Assembly: GCF_016809835.1 (NCBI RefSeq)
Contig: NZ_JAFBIL020000002.1
Coordinates: 1 to 64,000 of the forward strand
Reading direction: 5' to 3'
DNA from: Massilia soli
GTDB taxonomy: Bacteria; Pseudomonadota; Gammaproteobacteria; Burkholderiales; Burkholderiaceae_D
DNA: 64,000 bases
Under the pieces are notes generated by a model. That model was given only the letters and a program-made list of their open reading frames with translations. It was not told the DNA's origin and did no database searches. The position numbers and the translations under genes are program-made. Below are positions 35,601 to 42,695 of this stretch, one piece after another (the first letter of the stretch is position 1; every line of letters starts with the position of its first letter).

Positions 35601-36439
35601 ACAGCTTGAGAGTGTTGACTTCGTTACACAAGCGCGAGGGACAGTTGGACTCGAAGACGCTGTTGTCATTGCTTGATGAGGCTGTCGCCGAGATTGTCAA
35701 AGGAGGCGGTGCCAATACGATGATTTCGTATGCGATTAGCGAAGTGTTTGAGACGCTAGCTGGCCGGGAGGATGTAACGCTATTGGAGGTGGCTCGGCGA
35801 GAGTATATTTACTTGCCGCTAATCGAGCAGAGCGTCAAAGGACTTTCTGTTCACGCTCTCCTAGCGGAAGAACCGACTGAATACGCTGCTATCCTTAACG
35901 ACGTCTATGTAAGCAAGCATGAGGAACCAGACCCCAATCCGACAGAAGAAAAGCTGACGAGAGCTAAACTGTCCTACCGCCTCCTTAAATCTTTTCATAC
36001 CATTCCAGGTGACAAGAACGGCGCCATTAACGAGCCAACACTTACCAATTGGGTGTTGGAAGTTCGACGGTTGGCCGCCGAGAGCGGTCGCGAAGACATC
36101 GCAGACGAATTCATAGGCCAACTCCTTGCGCACGCCGAACCGGACTCGGTCAATGGGGCCTGGCCGCCACCAGGAGTTGCCTCTGTGCTTGAGAAAATCG
36201 CATCTGACATTGTCGAGCGAGGTATCGAAATTGAGCGCTTCAATATGAGAGGTGTACATTCAAAAGCGCCCGACGAGGGCGGCGAACAGGAACGTGAGCT
36301 CGCTTCACTTTATCGCAGATGGGCAGAGCAAACATCGTCGTCTCGCACCACGGCGATGCTGGAGCGGATAGCGGAAGAGTGGGATGGAAATGCAAAGCGA
36401 GTAGACATCGCAGCAGAACAAAGGAAGCTGAAACGCTAG
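32675..36439 (+). CDS. large defence-type protein, nuclease-like N-terminus plus decayed STAND-like NTPase
   Basis: 1254 residues, family not named with certainty. The N-terminal 150 residues look like a restriction-endonuclease fold: GTLRGFDGDLETTVAV, then SKWEFGTTPTGKSKAQGDY, and a Trp-rich segment. From about residue 195 (LLCGREREAEQLLHVLSGG) it follows the layout of STAND NTPases, but the expected P-loop reads FTLGADSAEEV and lacks the GK[ST] residues, and the Walker B region (MTFLIWKGAEDLG) is also degenerate. The remaining 900 residues are helical and repeat-like, as in sensor regions. This fits a phage-sensing nuclease that no longer needs ATP. Confidence 0.6.
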   Translation: MRWITDEDLKTWSRRTDARELFIDLVGDLIRATVADVTKFRFPGQSAGTLRGFDGDLETTVAVSRVPAGHSKWEFGTTPTGKSKAQGDYDKRTLSTSADVMAENAFVMLNLHSWDTPKKTLVAWLAEREAEEKWREVYFIDGTALVQWLEEKPAVAARYAKTVLEKAPRNGALSTDEFWERYSQSFKPALSEKMLLCGREREAEQLLHVLSGGPQNFTLGADSAEEVIAFAIAVIRTAPVELRKMLEARTMVVETYDAAQFLLGMKDMTFLIWKGAEDLGGSLGQKGPTLTAATGQQRNRQGIATLERPTASAMAEAMESMNIDRQEGYDLAFKCGRSLTILRRLRPAAGIAAPAEWEHLAASLKPALLAGGWTTDSELDKEVVASLGGGTDYVAVEAPIRQTLNMCDPPFDKVAQVWQVRAAVDAFPHYGHLVDENDLMRLKVAAIRVLGHQVAQPSAEEKFSFGYRAPADYSTWLRDGLVYTLRLFAVMPEVGGLRLSGTTPQRYVDDVIRSLPGFAQNHQWMLPILSQLSAVAEAAPIPFLEALERTLEGQSSEALGLFQEPSGNDYFFAATSPHVYVLWALEVLAWNPSHLLRVTVVLGRLASIDPGKGSKNGNRPLSSLRRIFIPWSPNTDADLNRRLIAIDGLVRGLPEIAWELMLLLMPRAHDTSSPTARPILRDTKPLESEQITFGLVWDTETRVLDRAIALSQGLELRVVSLVAHLGNLQPPNRARLVAVFEENLSLHSNPEGSVLWHRLREFVAHHEGFPDSDWSLKGEEIVFLKKLLDQHRPSDSVAQARHLFDDWMPLVGTNEKTSMEDVEAARAMELRRVYDELGIQGLFRLANTVKLPGQMGRAFEALDLAFDDADKLIFDLMAAGGECYNLACMISGVLRRDGGVAWVSYFTMFIAPRCKSTKDTVWLLANWPNNAETWAFVQSLGQDVANTYWNEVGSLPWNGPVEEFDEAISELRRAGHSLRVLTSLHKREGQLDSKTLLSLLDEAVAEIVKGGGANTMISYAISEVFETLAGREDVTLLEVARREYIYLPLIEQSVKGLSVHALLAEEPTEYAAILNDVYVSKHEEPDPNPTEEKLTRAKLSYRLLKSFHTIPGDKNGAINEPTLTNWVLEVRRLAAESGREDIADEFIGQLLAHAEPDSVNGAWPPPGVASVLEKIASDIVERGIEIERFNMRGVHSKAPDEGGEQERELASLYRRWAEQTSSSRTTAMLERIAEEWDGNAKRVDIAAEQRKLKR

Positions 36440-36792
36440 GCGGACTGCTAGTGTTCACGAACGCTGCGCCCGTCCACAGCTGTTTCGGGCGGAAGCAGTA
36501 TTCGCCAATGCGTTTGGCGGTGGACGGACTCTATTCAAAGGTGGAGTCACTCTGCCATCATCGAGACTTGTCTTGTTGCCGGAGGAAGATAATCGTCTGC
36601 TTTTCTGCATACACGCCCAAACGGTGACACGGTCATGTCGTCAGACCATCGCATTGAAATTCGCGACGTCTTGCCCGCAGACTTGCGGCAACCCCGTTGA
36701 ACCACTTGAGGGGACGGGGGCGGCTCCAAAGGAAAATGCCACGATGGCGACCTAAGTCACGACCGTGGCATCAAGAATAATTGAATCAATCC
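36440..36792. other. intergenic region, nothing recognised
   Basis: Convergent gap of 353 nt between the 1254-residue gene and the partition cassette. Open frames on both strands are short, lack ribosome sites and show no domain. No strong hairpin was found. Confidence 0.4.
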
Positions 36793-37158
36793 TCAGGACC
36801 TTTTTCCTGGTCTCAGTCTCTCGAGTTTGTCGATGGCTGCGGCGACCTCTTCACCACTGTAGCCGCTGATTGCGTGTAGTCCGATGCGGCAGATATCGCT
36901 CGCCGTAGGAATTGGACCGTGAGCTGCGGACGTTCTGCGAAGCATTTCGACCAACGCGTAGTCACTATCCGACATAGAAAACGTATGGCGTACCACCAGC
37001 GTCTTTGACGGCATCGGCTCCTCTGCCTGGCGCTGCTTCTCCGCCTCTGCCTCCAAGTTCGCAAGTACAGAATCGACTTTTTCAAACCGGTCTTTGTCTG
37101 CAGTATCGTGTGACCTGATGCCGGCCTCAATGCTTGCCTTGAAATCTTTTTTAGTCAT
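36793..37158 (-). CDS. small partition partner of ParA (ParB/CopG-like role)
   Basis: 121 residues, charged, with a Lys/Glu-rich N-terminal half (FEKVDSVLANLEAEAEKQRQ) and a C-terminal part (LVVRHTFSMSDSDYALVEMLRR) compatible with a ribbon-helix-helix DNA-binding domain. A GGAGG ribosome site is 5 nt before ATG. It overlaps the parA stop by 8 nt, the usual arrangement for a ParA plus small centromere-binding protein. Centromere binding is inferred. Confidence 0.6.
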   Translation of the reverse strand: MTKKDFKASIEAGIRSHDTADKDRFEKVDSVLANLEAEAEKQRQAEEPMPSKTLVVRHTFSMSDSDYALVEMLRRTSAAHGPIPTASDICRIGLHAISGYSGEEVAAAIDKLERLRPGKRS

Positions 37159-37834
37159 TCTGACCTCCGAGTATTTCGAGAACTTCGTCGACCAGTGCGC
37201 TTACTTCGCTTGCTGCAGCGCGCGCATCTCTGCCCAGGGCAGCGACGGTCGTGCCGGCGAGGATGGCTTCTTGGTATGCAGTGCGATGTGCCATGCGTGA
37301 CCTCATCAGTGGAACTTCGAAAGTCGCGAGCTCGTCGAGGACGGCTCTGGACAAGGACGTTCGCTGAATCTTTGTCGCCAAGAGCACTGCCTTCAATCCC
37401 GGATTTATGACCTGGATGCGTTCAATGAGCGCCAGCGTAGCCCGACACGACCAAACATCGGCCGGCGAGGGCGGCACTGGAACGATGACCAGGTCCGCAA
37501 TTAAAAGTGCAGATTGCGTCGTTATCGTATCGACCGAGGGAGGGCAGTCAATCACGATGTAATCATAATTTTCGAGTTGTCGTTGAATTTCGCGATGCAT
37601 TTTTCCGGCGTAAGAAGCCATTCCGATTACCGTTGCTGGGAATGGTCTGTTGTCCGGTGCCGAACGTGCCCAAGCTACAGCCGTTTCCTGGGCATCTGCA
37701 TCGACGACGAGGACTCTGTTGCTGCGATTTTCGATGCTCGGACGAATTCCGAGCTCGCCTGAGACGGTAAGGGACGTCGTGGTTTTCGCGCTTCCTCCCT
37801 TCTGGTTGGCGACGGCGATTATTTTTGCTGTCAA
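37151..37834 (-). CDS. parA: ParA-family partition ATPase
   Basis: ParA/MinD-type ATPase for segregation of mobile DNA. It has the deviant Walker A KGGSAKTT, the A' motif VLVVDADAQ and Walker B YDYIVIDCPPS. Start choice: an ATG at 37849 exists, but its second and third codons form the AAGGAG ribosome site for a TTG six nt later, which gives the canonical opening TAKIIAVANQKGG. I therefore place the start at TTG 37834. It overlaps a small partner gene downstream. Such cassettes stabilise integrative elements while excised. Confidence 0.85.
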   Translation of the reverse strand: MTAKIIAVANQKGGSAKTTTSLTVSGELGIRPSIENRSNRVLVVDADAQETAVAWARSAPDNRPFPATVIGMASYAGKMHREIQRQLENYDYIVIDCPPSVDTITTQSALLIADLVIVPVPPSPADVWSCRATLALIERIQVINPGLKAVLLATKIQRTSLSRAVLDELATFEVPLMRSRMAHRTAYQEAILAGTTVAALGRDARAAASEVSALVDEVLEILGGQND

Positions 37835-37960
37835 AATTTTCTCCTTCATATTTTTTGTCCGATGATGGCCACGGCCCCGTTCAGGAGGCTGCAGCCGATG
37901 TGCCTGTGCTACGTGTAGTGACTGGCGGCTTGGGTGGCGCTTTGGAAGCGACCACGCTTC

Positions 37961-37976
37961 ACACGTGCACACGTGC
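37961..37976. repeat. two tandem ACACGTGC repeats upstream of parA
   Basis: Two abutting 8-mers, each containing the palindrome CACGTG, about 130 nt upstream of the parA start. They may be an operator or part of a small centromere. Two copies are too few for a firm call. Confidence 0.35.
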
Positions 37977-38117
37977 ATACGGAATGAAGGTATTGCGGTT
38001 TATATTTTCCAGCCTCTGAAAGGAACGCCGTTAGCGAGCTGGGGGGCGGGGTGAGACACCAGGCCCAGTAAGGCACGGCGGCGCGAGGCTAGGAGGGATG
38101 GCAGTTTGCCGCAATAA

Positions 38118-38142
38118 AAGAGCCTCCCACCGGGAGGCTCTT
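38118..38142 (-). terminator. rho-independent terminator after the 90-residue gene
   Basis: Perfect 11-bp stem AAGAGCCTCCC / GGGAGGCTCTT with a 3-nt loop, followed on the minus strand by TTTATT. It ends transcription of 38153-38425. Confidence 0.85.
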
Positions 38143-38152
38143 GAATAATGAA

Positions 38153-38425
38153 TCAGTCGCTGGATAAAGCCGCGAACTGCGCCGCGAGGTGCTGCAAGTG
38201 CTGCGCCAGCATGAGCCAGTGTGTTGGCTCCGGGTGGTCGCACAAGCAAGCGGTAGTTATCGGCAATGGCATTCGGGAGTATTCGACGGTTGTCTCCAAA
38301 TGCCGGAACCGGCCGGAAGGCTGCTCGGCATGTCTTTCAATTAGCGAGCATTTCGCGCCAGCACGCTCGAGTGCAAGTATCGCGGCGGTCATGGTTAAGG
38401 CTGCTGCGTGTGTTTCTGTATCCAA
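38153..38425 (-). CDS. small hypothetical protein
   Basis: 90 residues, not recognised. It starts with TTG: a GAGGAG ribosome site lies 6 nt upstream of TTG GAT ACA. Helical N-terminus (ETHAAALTMTAAILALERAGAKC) and a Cys/His pair in the middle (ACLCDHPEPTHW) that could bind metal. Flanked by terminators on both sides, it looks like an independent unit in the mobile-element maintenance part of the island. Confidence 0.6.
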   Translation of the reverse strand: MDTETHAAALTMTAAILALERAGAKCSLIERHAEQPSGRFRHLETTVEYSRMPLPITTACLCDHPEPTHWLMLAQHLQHLAAQFAALSSD

Positions 38426-38487
38426 TTGAGTCTCCTCGGTGGCCTATGTGGTGTCTTGTATAGACCCCCGTGCTTGAGGAATGAAAA

Positions 38488-38508
38488 AAGCCCTCCGGAA
38501 GAAGGCTT
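38488..38508 (-). terminator. terminator after the 240-residue gene
   Basis: On the minus strand AAGCCTTC ... GAGGGCTT forms a stem (with one G-T pair) followed by TTTTT. It lies 30 nt after the stop of 38538-39260. Confidence 0.7.
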
Positions 38509-38537
38509 GAGCCGGCTTACGGGCGAAATGGTCGGCC

Positions 38538-39260
38538 CTACGCAGATTTCTTCGACGGCGCCGTCTTGGCTTTGGTCCGCGGAGCAGGCCCGGTTGTGAC
38601 CAGTTTCAGGACGGGGGCCTTCTTGGTCTTGGTCGCCGAAGTTGCTGGCTTGATGTTTGGAACAGGTAGACGCTTGATTACAGTACGGTGCCGGTTCAGC
38701 GCCACGACGATGCCGCGGGTGCGGGCCAGATTTTCAGTGGTTTCGAGTCGCAGCCTCACGTTCTCGAGTTGTTCCGCAATTACCGCACGGTTTGCGTCCT
38801 TCCGTTCGCGTTCCTTTTTCGACACCTTGGTCCCGGGGCTTACGACCAGATTTTCGTCGAACTGCTGCAGTACTTTTACGTCTTGGAGGAGGACTTCCAG
38901 TTCACGCACGATGTCGTTGTCGGTTCTAAGCTTTCCAGTGACCGGCTCATTCTTGAATTCCTCGGCGCACTTTTGAAATTCACTCAGCTCACGCATAAAC
39001 CCGCGGTCCACCTGTCTCGCGATTTGGTAGCAATGGTTGCGTTCGGCGTCGGTCTTGTACGGGTCATCTGCAAGCACGAAGTACATGTCGCTCTTCGCGA
39101 CAAGCTCAGCGAACCTGGCGAGCATGCATGTGACCGCCCATGCGCGCCGGCGACTCTCGCTGGAAGCTTCGGTTTCGACTTCTGGGAATGCACCTTTCGA
39201 GTATTTGGTGATGAGGGCCAGCATCTGGGTCATGGTTTCGACGGCTTCTTTGTTAATCAT
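38538..39260 (-). CDS. hypothetical protein with basic C-terminal tail
   Basis: 240 residues, not recognised. Mostly helical with a coiled-coil-prone middle (RKDANRAVIAEQLENVRLRLETTENLA) and a Lys/Thr/Ala/Pro-rich tail resembling histone H1-like tails (KTKKAPVLKLVTTGPAPRTK). The tail could bind DNA non-specifically. AAGGAA ribosome site before ATG. Located in the maintenance region between parA and the integrase. Confidence 0.6.
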   Translation of the reverse strand: MINKEAVETMTQMLALITKYSKGAFPEVETEASSESRRRAWAVTCMLARFAELVAKSDMYFVLADDPYKTDAERNHCYQIARQVDRGFMRELSEFQKCAEEFKNEPVTGKLRTDNDIVRELEVLLQDVKVLQQFDENLVVSPGTKVSKKERERKDANRAVIAEQLENVRLRLETTENLARTRGIVVALNRHRTVIKRLPVPNIKPATSATKTKKAPVLKLVTTGPAPRTKAKTAPSKKSA

Positions 39261-39749
39261 TTTCTATTCCTTAGTGGTTGAAGGCACGGAGGCAGAGTTA
39301 CCTCAACGTGCGGATTTGGAAATGCAAAGAGCCCCTGTGGGGCTCGGTAAATCAAAGTGTAGATGTGCGAACCTGGTCAGAAGAAACTGGCTAGGGGAGG
39401 CGGTATTTGTTGGGGAAGGGTATTTGTGCGTCGAGGAAACGCACCTTGATTTCAGGCTCAGCGGGAGTTTTTGCTCCGGGCTATAGACCTGTCTCGCCAG
39501 ATTTTTAGAGAACCGAATTTAGAGCGTGAGGGCTCGAACAGCGCCGCGTTGTGGGCTCTGTCATTCGGTTTCTCGGTCGGGGAGTGAATGAACTATGCCA
39601 GAAAAAATTCCATGTGGCAATATTTTTTTGTAGAGTTTAAAGGGCCTTTTCCGACGTTGCCCCACTTACACTTGTACTGGGCGACGGGGAAAAGCCGCCC
39701 AACAATTCTTTTTGAACTGTTGAGCGGCTCATGTTCGCCCCATGCGTGG
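39261..39749. other. intergenic region between integrase and 240-residue gene
   Basis: 489 nt without a supported gene. It contains two hairpins: GAGCCCC-TGT-GGGGCTC (39329-39345) and the integrase terminator at 39694-39728. The rest is moderately AT-rich and shows no att-like repeat of the tRNA-His end that I could find. Confidence 0.45.
39694..39728 (-). terminator. terminator of the tRNA-His island integrase
   Basis: Minus-strand stem GCCGCTCAACA / TGTTGGGCGGC followed by TTTT, 21 nt after the integrase stop codon. Confidence 0.75.
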
Positions 39750-41471
39750 TTAAGTCTTCTTCTTGAGGGATACCGACGACTTTCCCGGCTCCCAAGGTTT
39801 CGCCGGAATGGGCGGGAACTTAATTCGCGCGAAATGCTCCGCGGTTACTTCGAACGGCAGGTCTGACCCATATCTGTCAGTCATCGCGCCGTCGCCAGTG
39901 GTATGTCCGAGAAGCCGCTGCAGGTATTTGCTCGGAACTTTCGCTGTTTCGAGCAAATCCTTCATTGTGTGGCGGAAGGAATAGAGAACCTTTCTTTTGT
40001 CACTGATTCCTTGCGCGCGCATATACCGGCCGAAAAATTTCGAGAACGAGCCCGACAGTTTCCCGTGCCAGTCTTTGACTAGGGTCGGGAACAACACCAT
40101 CGAACCGCGCGCGTGTAACCAGCTTACATACTGCAGCAAACCCAGCTCAATGAGCTCTTTTGCGACGGGTACTTTTCGCAGCGATGCCGCGTTCTTGAGC
40201 GTTCGACAGTGGCTTTTAGGTATGTCGCTAAACAGGTCAAGGTCTTCAGACGTAGGGCGGTCGACAATACTAAAGTACCAACCGTATTCAGGGTCTTCAA
40301 TCAAATCGCTCAACGCAAGGCCAGCAATTTCCTCAGGACGGGCACCTGTGTAATACATAAGTAGGGGAATCCAGTAACTTGCCTCGCCAGACTGACCTTG
40401 AGACCGAGCGTGTCCTACGAAAATTTCGGACCCAAGCAGCACATTGAGGTCGGCCAAGTCGAAGGGAAGGCGGCGCTTTTGACGTCGTTGGACTGTATTT
40501 TCCTTATATCCGAGGGTCGAAATTGCCGGATTGACGTCAAGTAAAAGCCGCCCTACGGCAATGCGGTAAATCCCTTTTATTTTCGAAACGCGCTCATTGA
40601 TTGTATCCACTGCCAGGCCGCGACTCTTCATATCCTTCGCGAACTCATTCATCAGTTTCGGAGTCACCTGGCCAGGATAAAGGACGTTGCTCAATGCCGC
40701 AAACCGACGCAGGTCACGCCAAGGAGTTTGCGATGCAATCGTCGTTGACTTGGGACGGTTGTCGGTAAACGTATTCCATTCATTGAAGACGTTTTCCCAT
40801 GTCACCAGGCCGGAAGGCGTTGGCGCACGTTCAGGAGCGATGATTTGCAGCGGATGAAGTACCGGCGATGCGACTGAGTCTGTGTCGACGATATTTCCGG
40901 TCTGACGTGAAATTTGATGGTCCAAGGTCAAAATAGCGCCCCGCAGGAACGTTTGGCTAGCGCGCTTGGCTTCGTCTTCATCGGGCACATAGTCGAGACC
41001 GCAAAGGTGCAAGAGCCCGTGCAGTGCTGGAAACATCGTCATCGCTTTTCCTTGCGCCAAAGCTCTGCCTAGCTCTGCTCGTTGTGAGTTCAGGCGCTCG
41101 GAGGTTTCGTCGAATTCGTCATCAGTCGTTTCTTGCTGCCTTTTGTGTTCGTCAAATTGGAGGACCGAGCGCATGAAGAACTGAACGGTATCGTCAAGCT
41201 GCTTGGTCGAGAGTCTTGCAATCCTCTTGGACGTTACTGAAGCAAGCCCCAAATCCAGCTTTTCTCTCTTTTGGTCGAACTCTTCGTCGATTGCAGTCAG
41301 TTCTTTGCGCGCGAGCCTCTTGGCCAAGGCTAAATCGGCGGTGCCTAGACTACGGATGATGTGCGTAACGTTCGGGGGATAGGCGGCGCGGATGGCCGTC
41401 GGTATGCGGCGGCGCACATAGGCAATCTTTTTGACGCCGCGCAAGTAGATATTTTCGGTGAGGACTTTCAT
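39750..41471 (-). CDS. tyrosine recombinase (integrase) of the tRNA-His island
   Basis: Phage-type site-specific recombinase, 573 residues. Catalytic motifs are present: TGARPEEIAGL (first Arg), YSFRHT (His and second Arg), LLGHT, and the nucleophile Tyr in MTDRYG. The long N-terminal part (RGVKKIAYVRRRIPTAIRAAYP) is of the core-binding type seen in genomic-island integrases. The start codon lies 116 nt from the 3' end of tRNA-His, the classic arrangement for integration at a tRNA gene. It would excise or insert the defence island to its left. No lesion seen. Confidence 0.92.
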   Translation of the reverse strand: MKVLTENIYLRGVKKIAYVRRRIPTAIRAAYPPNVTHIIRSLGTADLALAKRLARKELTAIDEEFDQKREKLDLGLASVTSKRIARLSTKQLDDTVQFFMRSVLQFDEHKRQQETTDDEFDETSERLNSQRAELGRALAQGKAMTMFPALHGLLHLCGLDYVPDEDEAKRASQTFLRGAILTLDHQISRQTGNIVDTDSVASPVLHPLQIIAPERAPTPSGLVTWENVFNEWNTFTDNRPKSTTIASQTPWRDLRRFAALSNVLYPGQVTPKLMNEFAKDMKSRGLAVDTINERVSKIKGIYRIAVGRLLLDVNPAISTLGYKENTVQRRQKRRLPFDLADLNVLLGSEIFVGHARSQGQSGEASYWIPLLMYYTGARPEEIAGLALSDLIEDPEYGWYFSIVDRPTSEDLDLFSDIPKSHCRTLKNAASLRKVPVAKELIELGLLQYVSWLHARGSMVLFPTLVKDWHGKLSGSFSKFFGRYMRAQGISDKRKVLYSFRHTMKDLLETAKVPSKYLQRLLGHTTGDGAMTDRYGSDLPFEVTAEHFARIKFPPIPAKPWEPGKSSVSLKKKT

Positions 41472-41531
41472 AGCTGCTCCAATGGGTTGTGTGTAACAGC
41501 CCGTGTAGCAGATGGTTTTATCCCTGAAAGC

Positions 41532-41563
41532 AAAAAAGGCTCGATTCCCTTAGAAATCAAGCC
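41532..41563 (-). terminator. terminator downstream of tRNA-His
   Basis: On the minus strand GGCTTGATT pairs with AATCGAGCC (one G-T pair), followed by TTTTTTG. It lies 24 nt after the tRNA 3' end and before the integrase. Confidence 0.75.
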
Positions 41564-41586
41564 CTTAGCGCTTAAACCGAATTTTG

Positions 41587-41663
41587 TGGGGTGGCTGATG
41601 GGGCTCGAACCCACGACAACAGGAATCACAATCCTGGACTCTACCAACTGAGCTACAGCCACC
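41587..41663 (-). tRNA. tRNA-His (GTG anticodon)
   Basis: Read on the minus strand the acceptor arms GTGGCTG / CAGCCAC pair, the D-arm (AGCTCAGTTGGTAGAG) and T-loop (GGGTTCGAACCCC) are standard and the anticodon loop TTGTGAT gives GTG. The encoded extra G at -1 (41663) pairs with C73, the tRNA-His identity element. CCA is encoded (41587-41589). Its 3' end is the likely attachment site of the left island. Confidence 0.97.
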
Positions 41664-41735
41664 ACTGAGTTACATCTGTTCCGATGCTTCCGGGACAGGC
41701 AGAGATTATACAAACATATCTATCGATTGGCAAAT

Positions 41736-42608
41736 CTAAATGTCGAGATTCACTTGGGCTAGTGATTTGCCGGCCAGTTCGACTTCGGATACGGGCGCAT
41801 TGATCCCCAGCAGGCTGGAAAATGCGACTGACAGCGCGGTCGCGCTGGCGCTGGTGAAGCCTTCGATTCTGGCCGGTCCCTGGCTGCCTGGGTTGCCGCA
41901 GGCAGCCGCCGTCAGCAGCCGCGCGAGCTGGCGCGCCACGGCGTCGCCGGTGTCGATTAGCGCAACCTCACGGTCCGTTGCCGCGCGGACGATGGCGCCG
42001 ATGCTCGCCGTGACGAACGGGTAGTGGGTGCAGCCAAGCACCAGGGTGTCTGCGCCCTGATCGAGCAGCGGCACAATGTAGCGCTCCAGCATGGCGGTGG
42101 TGGCAGCCGAATCCAGTTCGCCCAGTTCGATCTGGTCGGCCAGACCGGTGCAGCCTTGCAGCAGGAATTCAATTTTGCCTGCCAGCGCGACCTGTTCGCG
42201 CAGTTGCAGGAACTTGGCGCCGGCCAGTGTGCTTTCGGTGGCCAGCACACCCACCTTGCCGTTGCGTGATGCCGCTGCCGCTGGCTTCAGGCCGGGCTCG
42301 ACGCCGACGATCGGCAGGTCAGGATAGTGCTGGCGGATCAGGCTGATGGCGGCCACGGTGGCGGTGTTGCAGGCCACGACGAGAGCCTTGGCGCCGCGTG
42401 CTACCAGGAACGCGGCGATGGCCAGCGAACGTTCGGCGACGACGTGCTCGGGCTTGTCGCCGTAGGGAGCGAAGCCGGAATCGGCGAAGTAGAGCAGGTG
42501 TTCTTGCGGCAGCTGCGCGTGAATGTGGCGCAGGACCGAGAGGCCGCCGACGCCGGAGTCGAAAATGCCGATGGGGGAGGTTGGCGTCGGAAGGGAAATG
42601 GTTTCCAT
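41736..42608 (-). CDS. murI: glutamate racemase
   Basis: Converts L- to D-glutamate for peptidoglycan, cofactor-independent; cytoplasmic. 290 residues, normal. N-terminal PIGIFDSGVGGLSVLRHI, catalytic Cys in VVACNTATVA and the second Cys in LVLGCTHYPF; the Asp of FDSG is the conserved base-support residue. ATG 42608 (METISLP) is chosen over a TTG six codons earlier. Chromosomal backbone, downstream of fumA, with a hairpin between them. Confidence 0.95.
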   Translation of the reverse strand: METISLPTPTSPIGIFDSGVGGLSVLRHIHAQLPQEHLLYFADSGFAPYGDKPEHVVAERSLAIAAFLVARGAKALVVACNTATVAAISLIRQHYPDLPIVGVEPGLKPAAAASRNGKVGVLATESTLAGAKFLQLREQVALAGKIEFLLQGCTGLADQIELGELDSAATTAMLERYIVPLLDQGADTLVLGCTHYPFVTASIGAIVRAATDREVALIDTGDAVARQLARLLTAAACGNPGSQGPARIEGFTSASATALSVAFSSLLGINAPVSEVELAGKSLAQVNLDI

Positions 42609-42652
42609 GTTTGGATGGTAGTGCAAACGCTTCCGGCTAGTCGGATAAAAGC

Positions 42653-42682
42653 GGCGGATGCGCGCTAGCGCGCTTATCCGCC
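42653..42682. terminator. hairpin between fumA and murI
   Basis: GGCGGAT / ATCCGCC outer stem with an inner GCGC palindrome. It lies 14 nt after the fumA stop; there is no clear T-run, so it may be a terminator or a dispersed palindromic unit. Confidence 0.5.
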
Positions 42683-42695
42683 CTACAGGGATTGC

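Noticed and set aside
37961-37976. Iterons of a plasmid replication origin
   Set aside because: Only two 8-nt copies and no replication initiator gene nearby.
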